Assembly: GCF_012396365.1 (NCBI RefSeq)
Contig: NZ_JAAXPG010000012.1
Span: 124,001-188,000 of the forward strand
Length of the DNA: 64,000 bases
Direction: 5' to 3'
Origin: Nocardiopsis alborubida
Lineage (GTDB): Bacteria; Actinomycetota; Actinomycetes; Streptosporangiales; Streptosporangiaceae
Shown here: in pieces, positions 1 to 7,774 of the stretch
Position numbering within the stretch: position 1 is the stretch's first letter
Layout of the letters: each line of letters begins with the position of its first letter
Position numbers and translations under genes: made by a program
The notes under the pieces: generated by a model
Told to the model about the DNA's origin: nothing
Database searches by the model: none
Seen by the model: the letters and a program-made list of their open reading frames with translations, nothing else

Positions 1-928
1 CGGGCTCCTCGGGCAGGTCGAGTCCGTTGCGTTCGACGTAGGCGTCGGCCTCGTCCAGCAGCGACAGGTAGTTGGCGTCGCCGCGGGCGATGTTGTCCCG
101 CAGGTCGGGCGCGAAGCGGACGGTTCCGGCGTCGAAGGACTCCGTCCGGCCGACCAGCGTGATGCCGCGCTGAGCCAGGGCCCGGAAGTCCACGGTGTGG
201 CCGCCGTGCGCGCCGCTGACCGCGATCGTGACGTGCTCGGCGCCCTGCGCGGGGGCCGAGGCCTCCCACTTGCCGAGGACGCCCAGCCACCAGACGAAGT
301 CGTGCCCCCGGTACCGGCGCGGCGGGCGGTCGTGCGGACCGACGGACAGGTACACCCGTCGGCCGCCGGCGCGGAGTTCGTCGGCGATCTGGACCCCCGA
401 GGAGCCCGACCCGACCACGAGCACGCCGCCCTCGGGCAGTTGCGCGGGGTTGCGGTAGGCGCTGGAGTGGAGCTGGACCAAACCCGAGTCCTCGGGGATG
501 AGCGGGGGGACGACCGGCCGCTGGAACGGTCCGGTGGCGGCCACGACGTAGCGGGCGTCGAGGTCACCGTCCGAGGTCCGGACCCGGAACCCCCGGCGTC
601 CGGTGTTGCGTCGCACCGAGGTCACCTCGACCCCGCACCGGATCGGCGCGCCGATCTTCTCGGCGTAGGTCGCCAGGTAGTCCGCGACGCCGTCCTTGGA
701 GGCGAAGTCCTCGGGGCCCAGGCCGGTGAACTCCAGTCCGGGGAACCGGTCGTGCCAGACGGGCCCGTTCGTGACCAGCGAGTCCCACCGCTCCGAGCGC
801 CAGCGCTCGGCGACGCGGCTCCTCTCCAGGACGACGTGCGGCACCCGGCGGTCGCTGAGGTGCTCGCTCATCGCGATCCCGGCCTGCCCCCCTCCGACGA
901 CGACGACCTCGATCTCTTCCAGTGACAT
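1..928 (-). CDS. Flavin-containing monooxygenase, 3' end outside window
   Basis: This is a flavin-dependent monooxygenase of the FMO/CzcO type, which would oxygenate a small organic substrate with FAD and NADPH. The first 309 codons are visible and the C-terminus lies beyond the left edge. The FAD-binding Rossmann motif VVVGGGQAG sits at about residues 8-16, and a second, NADPH-binding motif VVGSGSSG follows around residue 160. The text between, with W-x-x-L-V-T-N and FPG, is typical of the family. The ATG at 928 starts the protein directly before the first Rossmann strand. A gap of about 130 bp separates it from the MFS gene upstream on the same strand, so co-transcription is possible. The substrate is unknown. 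Confidence 0.85.
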   Translation of the reverse strand, partial: MSLEEIEVVVVGGGQAGIAMSEHLSDRRVPHVVLERSRVAERWRSERWDSLVTNGPVWHDRFPGLEFTGLGPEDFASKDGVADYLATYAEKIGAPIRCGVEVTSVRRNTGRRGFRVRTSDGDLDARYVVAATGPFQRPVVPPLIPEDSGLVQLHSSAYRNPAQLPEGGVLVVGSGSSGVQIADELRAGGRRVYLSVGPHDRPPRRYRGHDFVWWLGVLGKWEASAPAQGAEHVTIAVSGAHGGHTVDFRALAQRGITLVGRTESFDAGTVRFAPDLRDNIARGDANYLSLLDEADAYVERNGLDLPEEP

Positions 929-1055
929 GCACAGCCTCCAGGCTCTGGTCAACGCGTGTGTTCGGGACGGGTGCGCCCCGCGTGCCTCCCCGGCCGCGCG
1001 GACGCCGTCCCCCGGGTCCGGCCGCGGCCGGACCCGGACGGGTGGGGGGGAGGGT

Positions 1056-2372
1056 TCAGCGAGAGGCCCGGTCGCTCTCGTGCAGCAGGTCGGAGCCGCT
1101 GGTCTCGGGCATGGTGCGCAGTGTGACCGCGCCGATGACGCCGATCACGACCATGGTGAAGGCGGGGACCATGCTGCTGCCGGTGAGGGAGATCAGCCAG
1201 GTCATCAGGTACGGCAGGGTTCCCGCGAAGAACGCCCCGGCGACGCTGTAGGCCATCGACAGCCCGCTCTGCCGGGTCCGGGTCGGGAACAGCTCCGCCA
1301 CCGCGGACGCGTGGGTGCCCAGGATGACCGCCAGGATCGCGGCCAGGCCGAAGGTCGCGGCGAACGCCGCCCACGAGGTCTGCACCTGCATCAGCCAGAA
1401 CAGCGGCACGGAGGCCGCGATCAGCAGCGCGGCGGCGGTGTAGAGCACCGGCTTGCGGCCCACGCGGTCGGAGATCCTGCCCGAGAGGGGGATGATCCCC
1501 ATGGCGACGACCGAGGCCACCGCGGAGAGCAGGGCCGCCCGGTCGGCGGGCACCCCCACGATCTCCTCCTGGTAGGTGATCAGGTACACCAGGACGATGT
1601 AGAAGGTGGAGTTCATGAAGGTCTCGATGCCGACCGTCTGGAGGAACTGCCTGCCGTTGGAGCGGAACACCTCGACGACGGGCTGGCTCGGGACGTTGTT
1701 CATGTCCTCCAGCGCGCGGTACTCGGGCGTGTCCTCGATGCGCAGGCGGATGTAGAGGCCCACCGCGGCCATGGGCACCGTCAGCAGGAAGGGGATCCGC
1801 CACGCCCAGTCGAGGACGACCTCGGCCGGGAAGGACGCGTGCAGGGCCCACACGGCGAACGACGCGCACAGGAACCCGCCGACCGAGCCGAACTCGATCC
1901 AGGAGCACCCGAACCCGCGGCGCTTGGGCGGCGAGAACTCCGCGAGGAAGGCGGCGGCCGAGCCGAACTCCCCGCCCGCGGCGAGCCCCTGGATGATGCG
2001 GGCGACCACCAGCAGGATCGGCGCGAGGATGCCGACGGACTCGTAGCTGGGCAGCAGCCCGAGCATGAGCGTGCCCGCCGCCATCGAGATGATGACGATC
2101 GACAGCGTGGTCTTGCGCCCGAAGCGGTCGCCGAGGTGGCCGAAGAGCACCGAGCCGAGCGGACGCACGAAGAACGCCACGGCGAAGACCGCGAAGACCG
2201 ACAGCAGGGCGGTGGTGCCGTCCTGCTCGGGGAAGAACACCTGCGCCATGGTGGTGGCCAGGTAGGCGTAGACGGCCCAGTCGAACCAGTGGACGAAGAC
2301 GCCCACCGCCCCGGCGAACACACCCCGCCGCAGGTCCTTCTCGTCGACCTGTTCCGCGACCTCGCTCGTCAT
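1056..2372 (-). CDS. MFS transporter, metabolite:H+ symporter (MHS) type
   Basis: This 438-residue inner-membrane protein has about twelve membrane segments and resembles the MHS branch of the major facilitator superfamily, which imports organic acids with protons. The loop motif GHLGDRFGRK lies between helices 2 and 3 and a second copy, GRISDRVGRK, lies mid-protein; both are MFS signatures. I chose the ATG at 2372 because AGGAGA precedes it closely. An in-frame start near 2561 would add a Pro/Arg-rich stretch unlike the family. A LysR gene is transcribed divergently, the usual arrangement for a substrate-induced transporter, and the flavin monooxygenase gene follows on the same strand. An aromatic or dicarboxylic acid substrate is a guess. 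Confidence 0.88.
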   Translation of the reverse strand: MTSEVAEQVDEKDLRRGVFAGAVGVFVHWFDWAVYAYLATTMAQVFFPEQDGTTALLSVFAVFAVAFFVRPLGSVLFGHLGDRFGRKTTLSIVIISMAAGTLMLGLLPSYESVGILAPILLVVARIIQGLAAGGEFGSAAAFLAEFSPPKRRGFGCSWIEFGSVGGFLCASFAVWALHASFPAEVVLDWAWRIPFLLTVPMAAVGLYIRLRIEDTPEYRALEDMNNVPSQPVVEVFRSNGRQFLQTVGIETFMNSTFYIVLVYLITYQEEIVGVPADRAALLSAVASVVAMGIIPLSGRISDRVGRKPVLYTAAALLIAASVPLFWLMQVQTSWAAFAATFGLAAILAVILGTHASAVAELFPTRTRQSGLSMAYSVAGAFFAGTLPYLMTWLISLTGSSMVPAFTMVVIGVIGAVTLRTMPETSGSDLLHESDRASR

Positions 2373-2600
2373 CTCTTCTCCTGGGGTCTCGTCCTGGCGC
2401 GCACCGGGGTCGGGGAGGCCGCGGCGGCCTCCCCGGTCGGGGCGTCCCTGTACATGGTCAGGAGGCCGCTCGTTCGCGGGAGTGTGGTCTCGAACGCCTG
2501 GCGGGAGCGGGGTGGGGCCCACGGCGCCGTCGGTATCCGACCTGCCTGTGTCATGGGTCACTACTATCCAGGCGGGGCCTAGGATCTGTAAAACACATAG

Positions 2601-2621
2601 TTCCGAAGATCTCCTTCGGAA
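2601..2621. promoter_or_regulatory. Inverted repeat, probable LysR operator
   Basis: Perfect 8-bp arms TTCCGAAG and CTTCGGAA are separated by 5 bp. The repeat lies about 35 bp before the LysR start, in the 281-bp divergent region shared with the MFS gene. Dyad sites in this position are typical LysR autoregulatory and activation sites. No binding data can be inferred from sequence alone. Confidence 0.6.
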
Positions 2622-2653
2622 AAAGCGATACCTCGGGCAGGAGGGCCGGACCG

Positions 2654-3562
2654 ATGGGCGACGTGAGCCTGCGGCAGCTGGAGTACCTCAGGGCCATAGC
2701 CAGGCTCGGTTCGGTGACGGCGGCGGCGCGGGAGCTGTTCGTCTCGCAGTCGACGGTGTCGACGGCGTTGACCGACCTGGAGTCGGCGCTGGGGGTCACC
2801 CTCTTCGTCCGCTCCCCGAAGGGGATGCGCCCCACCGCGTCGGGGCAGCGCGCCCTGGCCGTGGCCGACGACGTGCGGGCCAGCCTCGAACAGCTCCGGG
2901 AGACCGCCAGCCGGGAGAGGGAGGAGGTCGAGGGGGACCTCACCATCGGCTGCTACGCGACCATCGCGCCGATCCTGCTGCCCAGGGTCATCGCGGAGTT
3001 CTCGCGCCGGTATCCGCAGGTGCGGCTCTCGTTCGTCGAGGCGTCCCACGGGACCCTCGTGGACGACCTGCTCAACTCCCGCATCGACCTGGCGATCACC
3101 TACCACTACGAGCTGGCGAGCGTTCGCCCGGCGGTCGGCGTGACCTCGCAGTGGCTGCGGTCCGATCCCCCCTACGCGCTCACCCCGGTGGACGGACCCC
3201 TGAGCGCGAAGGGCGAGCTGAGTCTGGCGGACCTGGCGGTCGAGCCGCTGATCCTCTTCGACCTGCCGCCCGGCGGCGACTACTTCCTCGGCCTGTTCGA
3301 CAGGGCGGGGCTGACGCCCAACGTGCGCTTTCGCACCACGAGCTTCGAGATGGTGCGCGCCCTGGTGGCCCGCGGCCTGGGCAACGCCCTGCTCACCCAG
3401 CGCACCGTGCTGGAGCGCAGCTACGAGGACCTGCCCTACGCGACCAGGGAGCTCGACATCCGGTCCGAGGGGCTCGGGATCGAGGTCATGCGGCTCTCCG
3501 GGCGCAAACCGGTGCGGCGGATGGAGGCCTTCGTCGACGTGTGCAGGGAGGTCGTGGTCTGA
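2654..3562 (+). CDS. LysR-family transcriptional regulator
   Basis: The 302-residue protein has the LysR layout. An N-terminal winged HTH occupies residues 1-60, with the recognition region AARELFVSQSTVSTALTDLE. A periplasmic-binding-like effector domain follows from about residue 90. LysR proteins bind a small-molecule inducer and activate a divergent target. The neighbour is the MHS symporter gene on the other strand, with a perfect dyad between, so this gene most likely controls uptake and perhaps the monooxygenase beyond it. The ATG at 2654 puts the HTH at the usual distance from the N-terminus. The inducer cannot be predicted. Confidence 0.92.
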   Translation: MGDVSLRQLEYLRAIARLGSVTAAARELFVSQSTVSTALTDLESALGVTLFVRSPKGMRPTASGQRALAVADDVRASLEQLRETASREREEVEGDLTIGCYATIAPILLPRVIAEFSRRYPQVRLSFVEASHGTLVDDLLNSRIDLAITYHYELASVRPAVGVTSQWLRSDPPYALTPVDGPLSAKGELSLADLAVEPLILFDLPPGGDYFLGLFDRAGLTPNVRFRTTSFEMVRALVARGLGNALLTQRTVLERSYEDLPYATRELDIRSEGLGIEVMRLSGRKPVRRMEAFVDVCREVVV

Positions 3563-3620
3563 CCCGCCGAGGTGTCGGGCGGAACCGGGGGGAGCCCTTC
3601 GCGGCGGACGGCGGCGCCCC

Positions 3621-3646
3621 GGCCCCGGACGCCCCCGCCCGGGGCC
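3621..3646. terminator. GC-rich hairpin between convergent genes
   Basis: Arms GGCCCCGG and CCGGGGCC of 8 bp enclose a 10-nt loop. The hairpin abuts the stop codon of the sensor kinase gene and follows the LysR gene, so it could end transcripts from both sides. There is no T-tract, as is common in actinomycetes. Confidence 0.5.
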
Positions 3647-4843
3647 TCACCGGGTTGAGCCGGGGCGGAGCGCCCGCCCCCGCGCGGTGTTCTCCGGACC
3701 CGGCACGGAGGTCAGGTGCGGGAACTCCGCGGCGGTGGTGAACCGGCCCTGGTCGTGGTGGACCGTCAGTTCGCCGCCGCTGTCGGCCACGCGCTCGCGC
3801 AGGGCGGCCAGTCCCCGTAGCCGTGCGGGCGGCTCCTGGGAGGCGCCGTCGTTGACGATGCTGATGCCGGTCTCGGTCAGGGTGATGCGCACCCGCGCGG
3901 CCTGGGCGTGGCGCAGGATGTTGGTGGTGGTCTCGCGCAGGACCTGGCCCAGCAGCTCGCCCGCGCCCGGGGCCGCCTCGGCCCCGCGGTCCACGCGCAC
4001 GTCGATGCCGGCGGCCTCGAAGAGGTTCTTGGCGTTCTCCAGCTCCGCGGACAGGTTCAGGCGCCGCTGGGCGTGGGCCAGTTCCCGGGTCTGGGTGATG
4101 GTCTCGCCCACCAGGGTCTGGATCTCGCCCAGTTCCTCCTCGGCCCGGTCGGGGTCGGCGCGCACCAGTTTGCGGGCCAGCGCGGTCTTGAGCTTGACCA
4201 CGTGCAGGGTGTGGCCCTGGATGTCGTGCAGGTCGCTGGCGAAGCGCATCCGCTCCTGGGCCACGGCCAGCTCCGCCTCGCGCTCACGCGCCGCCGCCAA
4301 CTCCGAGACGAGGCCGTGTATCGCGTGGGCGAGGATCGTGAGCACGACCCCTCCCAGGGCGACGCCCGCCGAGGCGACCACGTGCTGCAGCAGGAAGTCG
4401 ACCACGCCGTCGCGCGACACCACCAGTTTCGCCGTGAGCCCGGCGACGGCGAAGGCGGCGATCCCCGCCGTCGCCGCCCACTGGTGGCGCGGCAGGTCGA
4501 GGATGATGACGGTGGCCACGATGGCGAACCCGTAGGCGGGCATGGAGACGTCCACCAGGAGCATGCCGAGCAGCCACAGGGCAGCGGTGACGACCAGGCC
4601 GGCGAACGCGGCTCGGGAGAGGCGGCCCACGTGCCACCGGCTGACGACCAGCAGGGTCACGGCCAGGCTCACGGCCATGAGGAGCGCGTCCTGCCATGCG
4701 GTGGCGTTCACCGCCACCAGCAGCGCCCCGACGGCGGAGACCGCGCCGGACACGAGGTCCACGTGGAGCCTGCGCAGCCGTCCCTGCGTCTCCTCGGTCT
4801 TCTCGGACGTCAAGAGTGTCCCCTCCAGGTTCGCGTCCACCAC
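3647..4843 (-). CDS. DesK/NarL-type sensor histidine kinase, orphan
   Basis: A membrane sensor kinase of 398 residues. Four to six hydrophobic segments fill residues 30-180. A HisKA_3 dimerisation box DLHDIQGH has the phospho-accepting His at about 206. A compact ATPase domain follows, with an N-box ending in NILRHAQ and a late glycine motif LRGLAALRERV. Kinases of this type normally pair with a LuxR/NarL response regulator, but none is adjacent, so the partner is encoded elsewhere. The start is uncertain: GTG at 4843 has AGGAG upstream, while an in-frame TTG at 4813 is preceded by GGAGGGG at good spacing and would shorten the protein by ten residues. The signal is unknown. Confidence 0.88.
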   Translation of the reverse strand: MVDANLEGTLLTSEKTEETQGRLRRLHVDLVSGAVSAVGALLVAVNATAWQDALLMAVSLAVTLLVVSRWHVGRLSRAAFAGLVVTAALWLLGMLLVDVSMPAYGFAIVATVIILDLPRHQWAATAGIAAFAVAGLTAKLVVSRDGVVDFLLQHVVASAGVALGGVVLTILAHAIHGLVSELAAAREREAELAVAQERMRFASDLHDIQGHTLHVVKLKTALARKLVRADPDRAEEELGEIQTLVGETITQTRELAHAQRRLNLSAELENAKNLFEAAGIDVRVDRGAEAAPGAGELLGQVLRETTTNILRHAQAARVRITLTETGISIVNDGASQEPPARLRGLAALRERVADSGGELTVHHDQGRFTTAAEFPHLTSVPGPENTARGRALRPGSTR

Positions 4844-5177
4844 AGCGCACGCTCCTCGCGCAGGTCCCTCCGCCGTCGGAGCGGCGGTGCCCGGGCTGGG
4901 GCCGGGCGGAGCGCGGGTGTGCCGCCCTCCCCGGACACGGCCGGGGGCCGCGTCCGCGCGAGGGCGCTCTCCGTGCCCGGGCGCCGGGTGCGCCCCCAGT
5001 ATCCTTCCGACTCCGCCGCGTGCACCAGTGACGCCGCGTCATGGCCTGGACCCGACAAACGTCACGGCCGGGTGGTGACGTGGTCCCACTGCCCCCGGAG
5101 CGCGACGACGGCTGCAATGGACACCAGTCCCCCGAACGCAGACCGATCGCCGCGAAGACCCTCTGGAGCCCGTCACC
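4844..5177. other. Divergent intergenic region, no gene seen
   Basis: These 334 bp separate the kinase gene (minus) from the DUF418 gene (plus). I see no ORF with coding character, no RNA gene and no convincing repeat. It must hold the two divergent promoters, which I could not place. Confidence 0.5.
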
Positions 5178-6443
5178 ATGACGACCGACCGCGAAGGCCC
5201 GCCCCCCGTCCCCGGCGCCGAAGCCCCGCCCGCAGCCGCCGCCGACACCCGGGCCCCGGCGGGTTCGACGCCGGTCGCCGAACGCGCCCTGGCCCCGGAC
5301 CTGGCCCGCGGCATGATGCTGCTGCTGATCGCGCTGGCCCACGTGCCGTGGTTCCTGTACCAGGCGCCCACCGGCCTGGCCATGCTGCACCCCGTCGACG
5401 GCGACCTCGCGGACAGGGTCGCGCAGTTCATGACGATCGTCGTCGTGGACGCCCGGACGCACACGATGTTCGGCTTCCTCTTCGCCTACGGCATCGGGCA
5501 GATGTACCGCCGGCAGAGGGCGCGCGGCACCGGCGGGAAGGAGGCCCACGGGCTGCTGCGCAGGCGCCACCTGTGGATGCTCGTCTTCGGCGCGGTGCAC
5601 GCCGCCCTGCTGTGGCAGGGCGACATCCTGGGCACCTACGGCCTGATCGGGCTCGTCATGGTGCCGCTGTTCCTCAACCGCAGCGACCGCACCCTCAAGA
5701 TCTGGCTGTCCGTCCTGCTGGCCCTGGGCGCCCTGGTCACCGTCGTCTCGGTGGCCTCGGTCCTCCTGGCGCCGGATGCGGTGTCCACGGCCGCGGCGAC
5801 CGACATGCAAAGGGCCAGCATCGCCGAGACGGGCTACCTGCTCTCCGCCGTGTTCCGCCTCCCGGCCTGGTTCTTCGGGCTCTTCTCCGGCCTGTTCACC
5901 CTGGCCCTGCCGACGGTGTTCCTGATCGGCCTGCTCGCGGCGCGGCACCGGTTCCTGGAGGACCCGGCCCGACACCTGACGCTGCTGCGCCGGGTCGCGG
6001 TCCTGGGCATCTCCACGGGGTGGGCCGCCGGAGCGGTGCTGGGCCTCCAGCACGTGGGCGTCCTGGACGCCACCCACATCTCGGCGGTCTCCTCGGTGCA
6101 CTTCTACACCGGGATCTTCACCGGGGTGGGCTACGCCGCGCTCTTCGGGCTCATCGCGCACCGGCTCTCCGCGCGGGGGACCCGGCGGTCCCTGCCGGTC
6201 CGGGCGCTGGTGTCCCTGGGGCGGCGCTCCCTGAGCGGCTACCTCGCCCAGTCGGTGGCCTTCGCCCCGTTCCTGGCCGCCTGGGGACTGGGCCTGGGTG
6301 TGCACCTGTCCAGCTGGTCGGCGGTGCTGGTGGCGGTGGGCACCTGGCTGCTGACCGTCGCGGCGGCGTTCTGGCTCGACCGCGCGGGCAGGCGCGGACC
6401 GGCGGAGGTCCTGCTGCGGAGGCTGACCTACCGCAAGCCGTGA
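5178..6443 (+). CDS. DUF418 family membrane protein
   Basis: A 421-residue polytopic membrane protein. After a Pro/Ala-rich cytoplasmic tail of about 45 residues there are roughly ten hydrophobic segments. The second half carries the DUF418 region, from about residue 270 to the end, with the family landmarks GRRSLSGYL and a final RxGPAExLLRxLTY. DUF418 proteins resemble membrane acyltransferase-like YeiB proteins; the biochemical role is not established. The ATG at 5178 has GGAG about nine bases upstream. The gene stands alone: the kinase gene is divergent and a decayed peptidase gene follows. Confidence 0.88.
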   Translation: MTTDREGPPPVPGAEAPPAAAADTRAPAGSTPVAERALAPDLARGMMLLLIALAHVPWFLYQAPTGLAMLHPVDGDLADRVAQFMTIVVVDARTHTMFGFLFAYGIGQMYRRQRARGTGGKEAHGLLRRRHLWMLVFGAVHAALLWQGDILGTYGLIGLVMVPLFLNRSDRTLKIWLSVLLALGALVTVVSVASVLLAPDAVSTAAATDMQRASIAETGYLLSAVFRLPAWFFGLFSGLFTLALPTVFLIGLLAARHRFLEDPARHLTLLRRVAVLGISTGWAAGAVLGLQHVGVLDATHISAVSSVHFYTGIFTGVGYAALFGLIAHRLSARGTRRSLPVRALVSLGRRSLSGYLAQSVAFAPFLAAWGLGLGVHLSSWSAVLVAVGTWLLTVAAAFWLDRAGRRGPAEVLLRRLTYRKP

Positions 6444-6639
6444 CGCGCTCCCGTGACGGGACGGTGCCACCGCCCCGGCACGACGCTTCCCCTCCCGCCT
6501 CCTGGCGCGGTGTCACTGGTGGCGCCCCGCGGCCGGGAGAACACCGAAAGACATGGTCCACCCGACGCCGCGGACGGACGCGAGGGCACGGCCCTCCCGT
6601 CTGCGGCCCCCGTCACCGGACACCGACGAGAGGGATGAC

Positions 6640-6868
6640 ATGGCGCTGCCCGACCTGGTCCCGGTCGAGGACTTCTGCGGTGCGCCGGAGCGCGCCGGTG
6701 CGACGATCTCGCCGGACGGCACCCGCATCGCCTGCCTGGCGCCGTGGAGGGACCGGCTCAACGTCTGGGTCCAGGGCCTCGACCCCTCCGGGGGTTTCGA
6801 CGGAGAACCTGATCACCATGTTCGGCGCCATCGACCGCTTCCTCTCGCGCCACCTCGGCGGACGGTGA
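6640..6868 (+). pseudogene. Peptidase S9 (prolyl oligopeptidase) gene reduced to its two ends
   Basis: The first 50 or so codons from the ATG at 6640 read as the N-terminus of an S9-family dipeptidyl/acylaminoacyl peptidase: LVPVEDF, then ERAGATISPDGTRIA and LNVWVQGLD. At about 6790 the similarity jumps to a different frame and reads NLITMFGAIDRFLSRHLGG before the TGA at 6866-6868. That resembles the extreme C-terminus of the same family. The beta-propeller, the catalytic Ser-Asp-His domain and about 550 residues are missing. The ribosome-binding site (GAGAGGGA) is intact. A single large deletion with a frame change explains all of this. Family assignment rests on my memory of S9 sequences. 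Confidence 0.75.
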
Positions 6869-7021
6869 ACCCGTGACCGGGCACGGTCGCGCCTTCGCCG
6901 GGGACGGGGACCAGGGGAGGGGTGAAGCCCCGCCCCGCCCTGGGCCTGGCCCGCGGCCGGTGGGGAAGACGCGGGCGCTCCGCATCCCGCCTCCCGTTTC
7001 CCGGGAGGCCGGGGACGCCGG

Positions 7022-7264
7022 TCAGTAGGGAACGCGGCTGCGCCCGACGAGGAACCACAGGATGGCCCCGATCAGGGGCGCGATGCAGACGAAGATGAGC
7101 CAGACGACCTTCATCGCCCCGTCCACCCGCGACGTGAGGATGCTGAACACCGCAGCGATGATCAGCACGACCGCAACCAGGGACACCACCACGAACCCGA
7201 TCAGCAGGAGGATGGGGAGTCCGGTGGCGAGGAGGCCGGAGTCGTTCAGCGCCAGGAGTGGCAT
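7022..7264 (-). CDS. Small PLDc_N-type membrane protein
   Basis: An 80-residue protein with two transmembrane helices, at about residues 14-38 and 53-72. The second ends in the PLDc_N/cardiolipin-synthase N-terminal pattern, with KVVWLIFVCIAPLIGAILWF and a short basic tail. Stand-alone PLDc_N proteins are common in actinobacteria and have no assigned function; full-length relatives are phospholipase D-like enzymes. The ATG at 7264 follows AAAGGGAA. The gene is monocistronic, with the decayed peptidase on one side and a long non-coding stretch on the other. Confidence 0.85.
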   Translation of the reverse strand: MPLLALNDSGLLATGLPILLLIGFVVVSLVAVVLIIAAVFSILTSRVDGAMKVVWLIFVCIAPLIGAILWFLVGRSRVPY

Positions 7265-7485
7265 GTCGTTCCCTTTCGAGGTCCGGGTCGGGCGTCGTGT
7301 CCCCGTCCGGCCGCGGCGGATCCGCGGGCGGACGGGCTCCCGGCGGTCCGTCGGTGCGGGCCGACCGGGCGCCCCCGCGGGGACGAACACCAGACTAGGG
7401 GCGTGACCTGCGGGAGCGCATCCACCTGGGGAACCCACCGGGGCGGCTCCTAAGGCGGTGCGTCCCGGGGGCCCGGCGTCGCTTT

Positions 7486-7514
7486 GGTCGGTGCGCCGAC
7501 CGACTTTCGTCGGT
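7486..7514 (+). other. Overlapping alternative hairpins
   Basis: GGTCGG (7486-7491) can pair with CCGACC (7496-7501), or ACCGAC (7499-7504) can pair with GTCGGT (7509-7514). The two stems share 7499-7501 and cannot form together. Such pairs are seen in attenuators, but the distance to the MFS start (about 260 nt) makes a role speculative. Confidence 0.35.
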
Positions 7515-7692
7515 GCCTCCCGGTCCCGTGACACGGTGCCGCCGCCCTCCGCGGTCGGCGTGACCGTGCCGTTCGGGGGATGGGGTCGGGTCCGGGTGTT
7601 CACGGCCCTCCAGAGCGGAGCCGCGCAGTCGCGCGGCAGTGCGCGGTCATGTGCCGTGCGTCACTTCGGCTTGCGTTCCGGCGGCGCCGGGT

Positions 7693-7720
7693 AGAAATTG
7701 GGACGGACGTCCCAGTTTCT
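7693..7720. promoter_or_regulatory. Probable TetR operator upstream of MFS exporter
   Basis: Twelve-base arms AGAAATTGGGAC and GTCCCAGTTTCT, with one mismatch, are separated by 4 bp (GGAC). The site is 55 bp before the MFS start. The size and symmetry fit a TetR-family operator, and the TetR gene is the next gene in the same transcriptional unit, so feedback control is likely. Confidence 0.7.
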
Positions 7721-7774
7721 TGGCGGGGTGCTCCCCGGCCACGAATCCCGTACACGCGGAAGGACCCCTCCGTC

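Larger units (their letters stand above)
7265..7774. other. 510-bp gene-free divergent region
   Basis: No credible gene lies between the PLDc_N gene (minus) and the MFS gene (plus). The region holds two overlapping mutually exclusive hairpins at 7486-7514 and a long imperfect palindrome at 7693-7720, listed separately. The remainder is GC-rich and I see nothing else in it. Confidence 0.6.

Noticed and set aside
696..2582. Very long open frame (about 628 codons) on the plus strand opposite the MFS transporter gene
   Set aside because: It is rich in Arg, Gly, His, Asp and Gln with no hydrophobic core, the usual antisense shadow of a GC-rich membrane-protein gene.
3908..6868. 986-codon plus-strand frame spanning three genes
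   Set aside because: It crosses the antisense of the kinase gene and the DUF418 gene in a wrong frame and has shadow composition; only its last 20 or so codons match a real (S9 peptidase) remnant.
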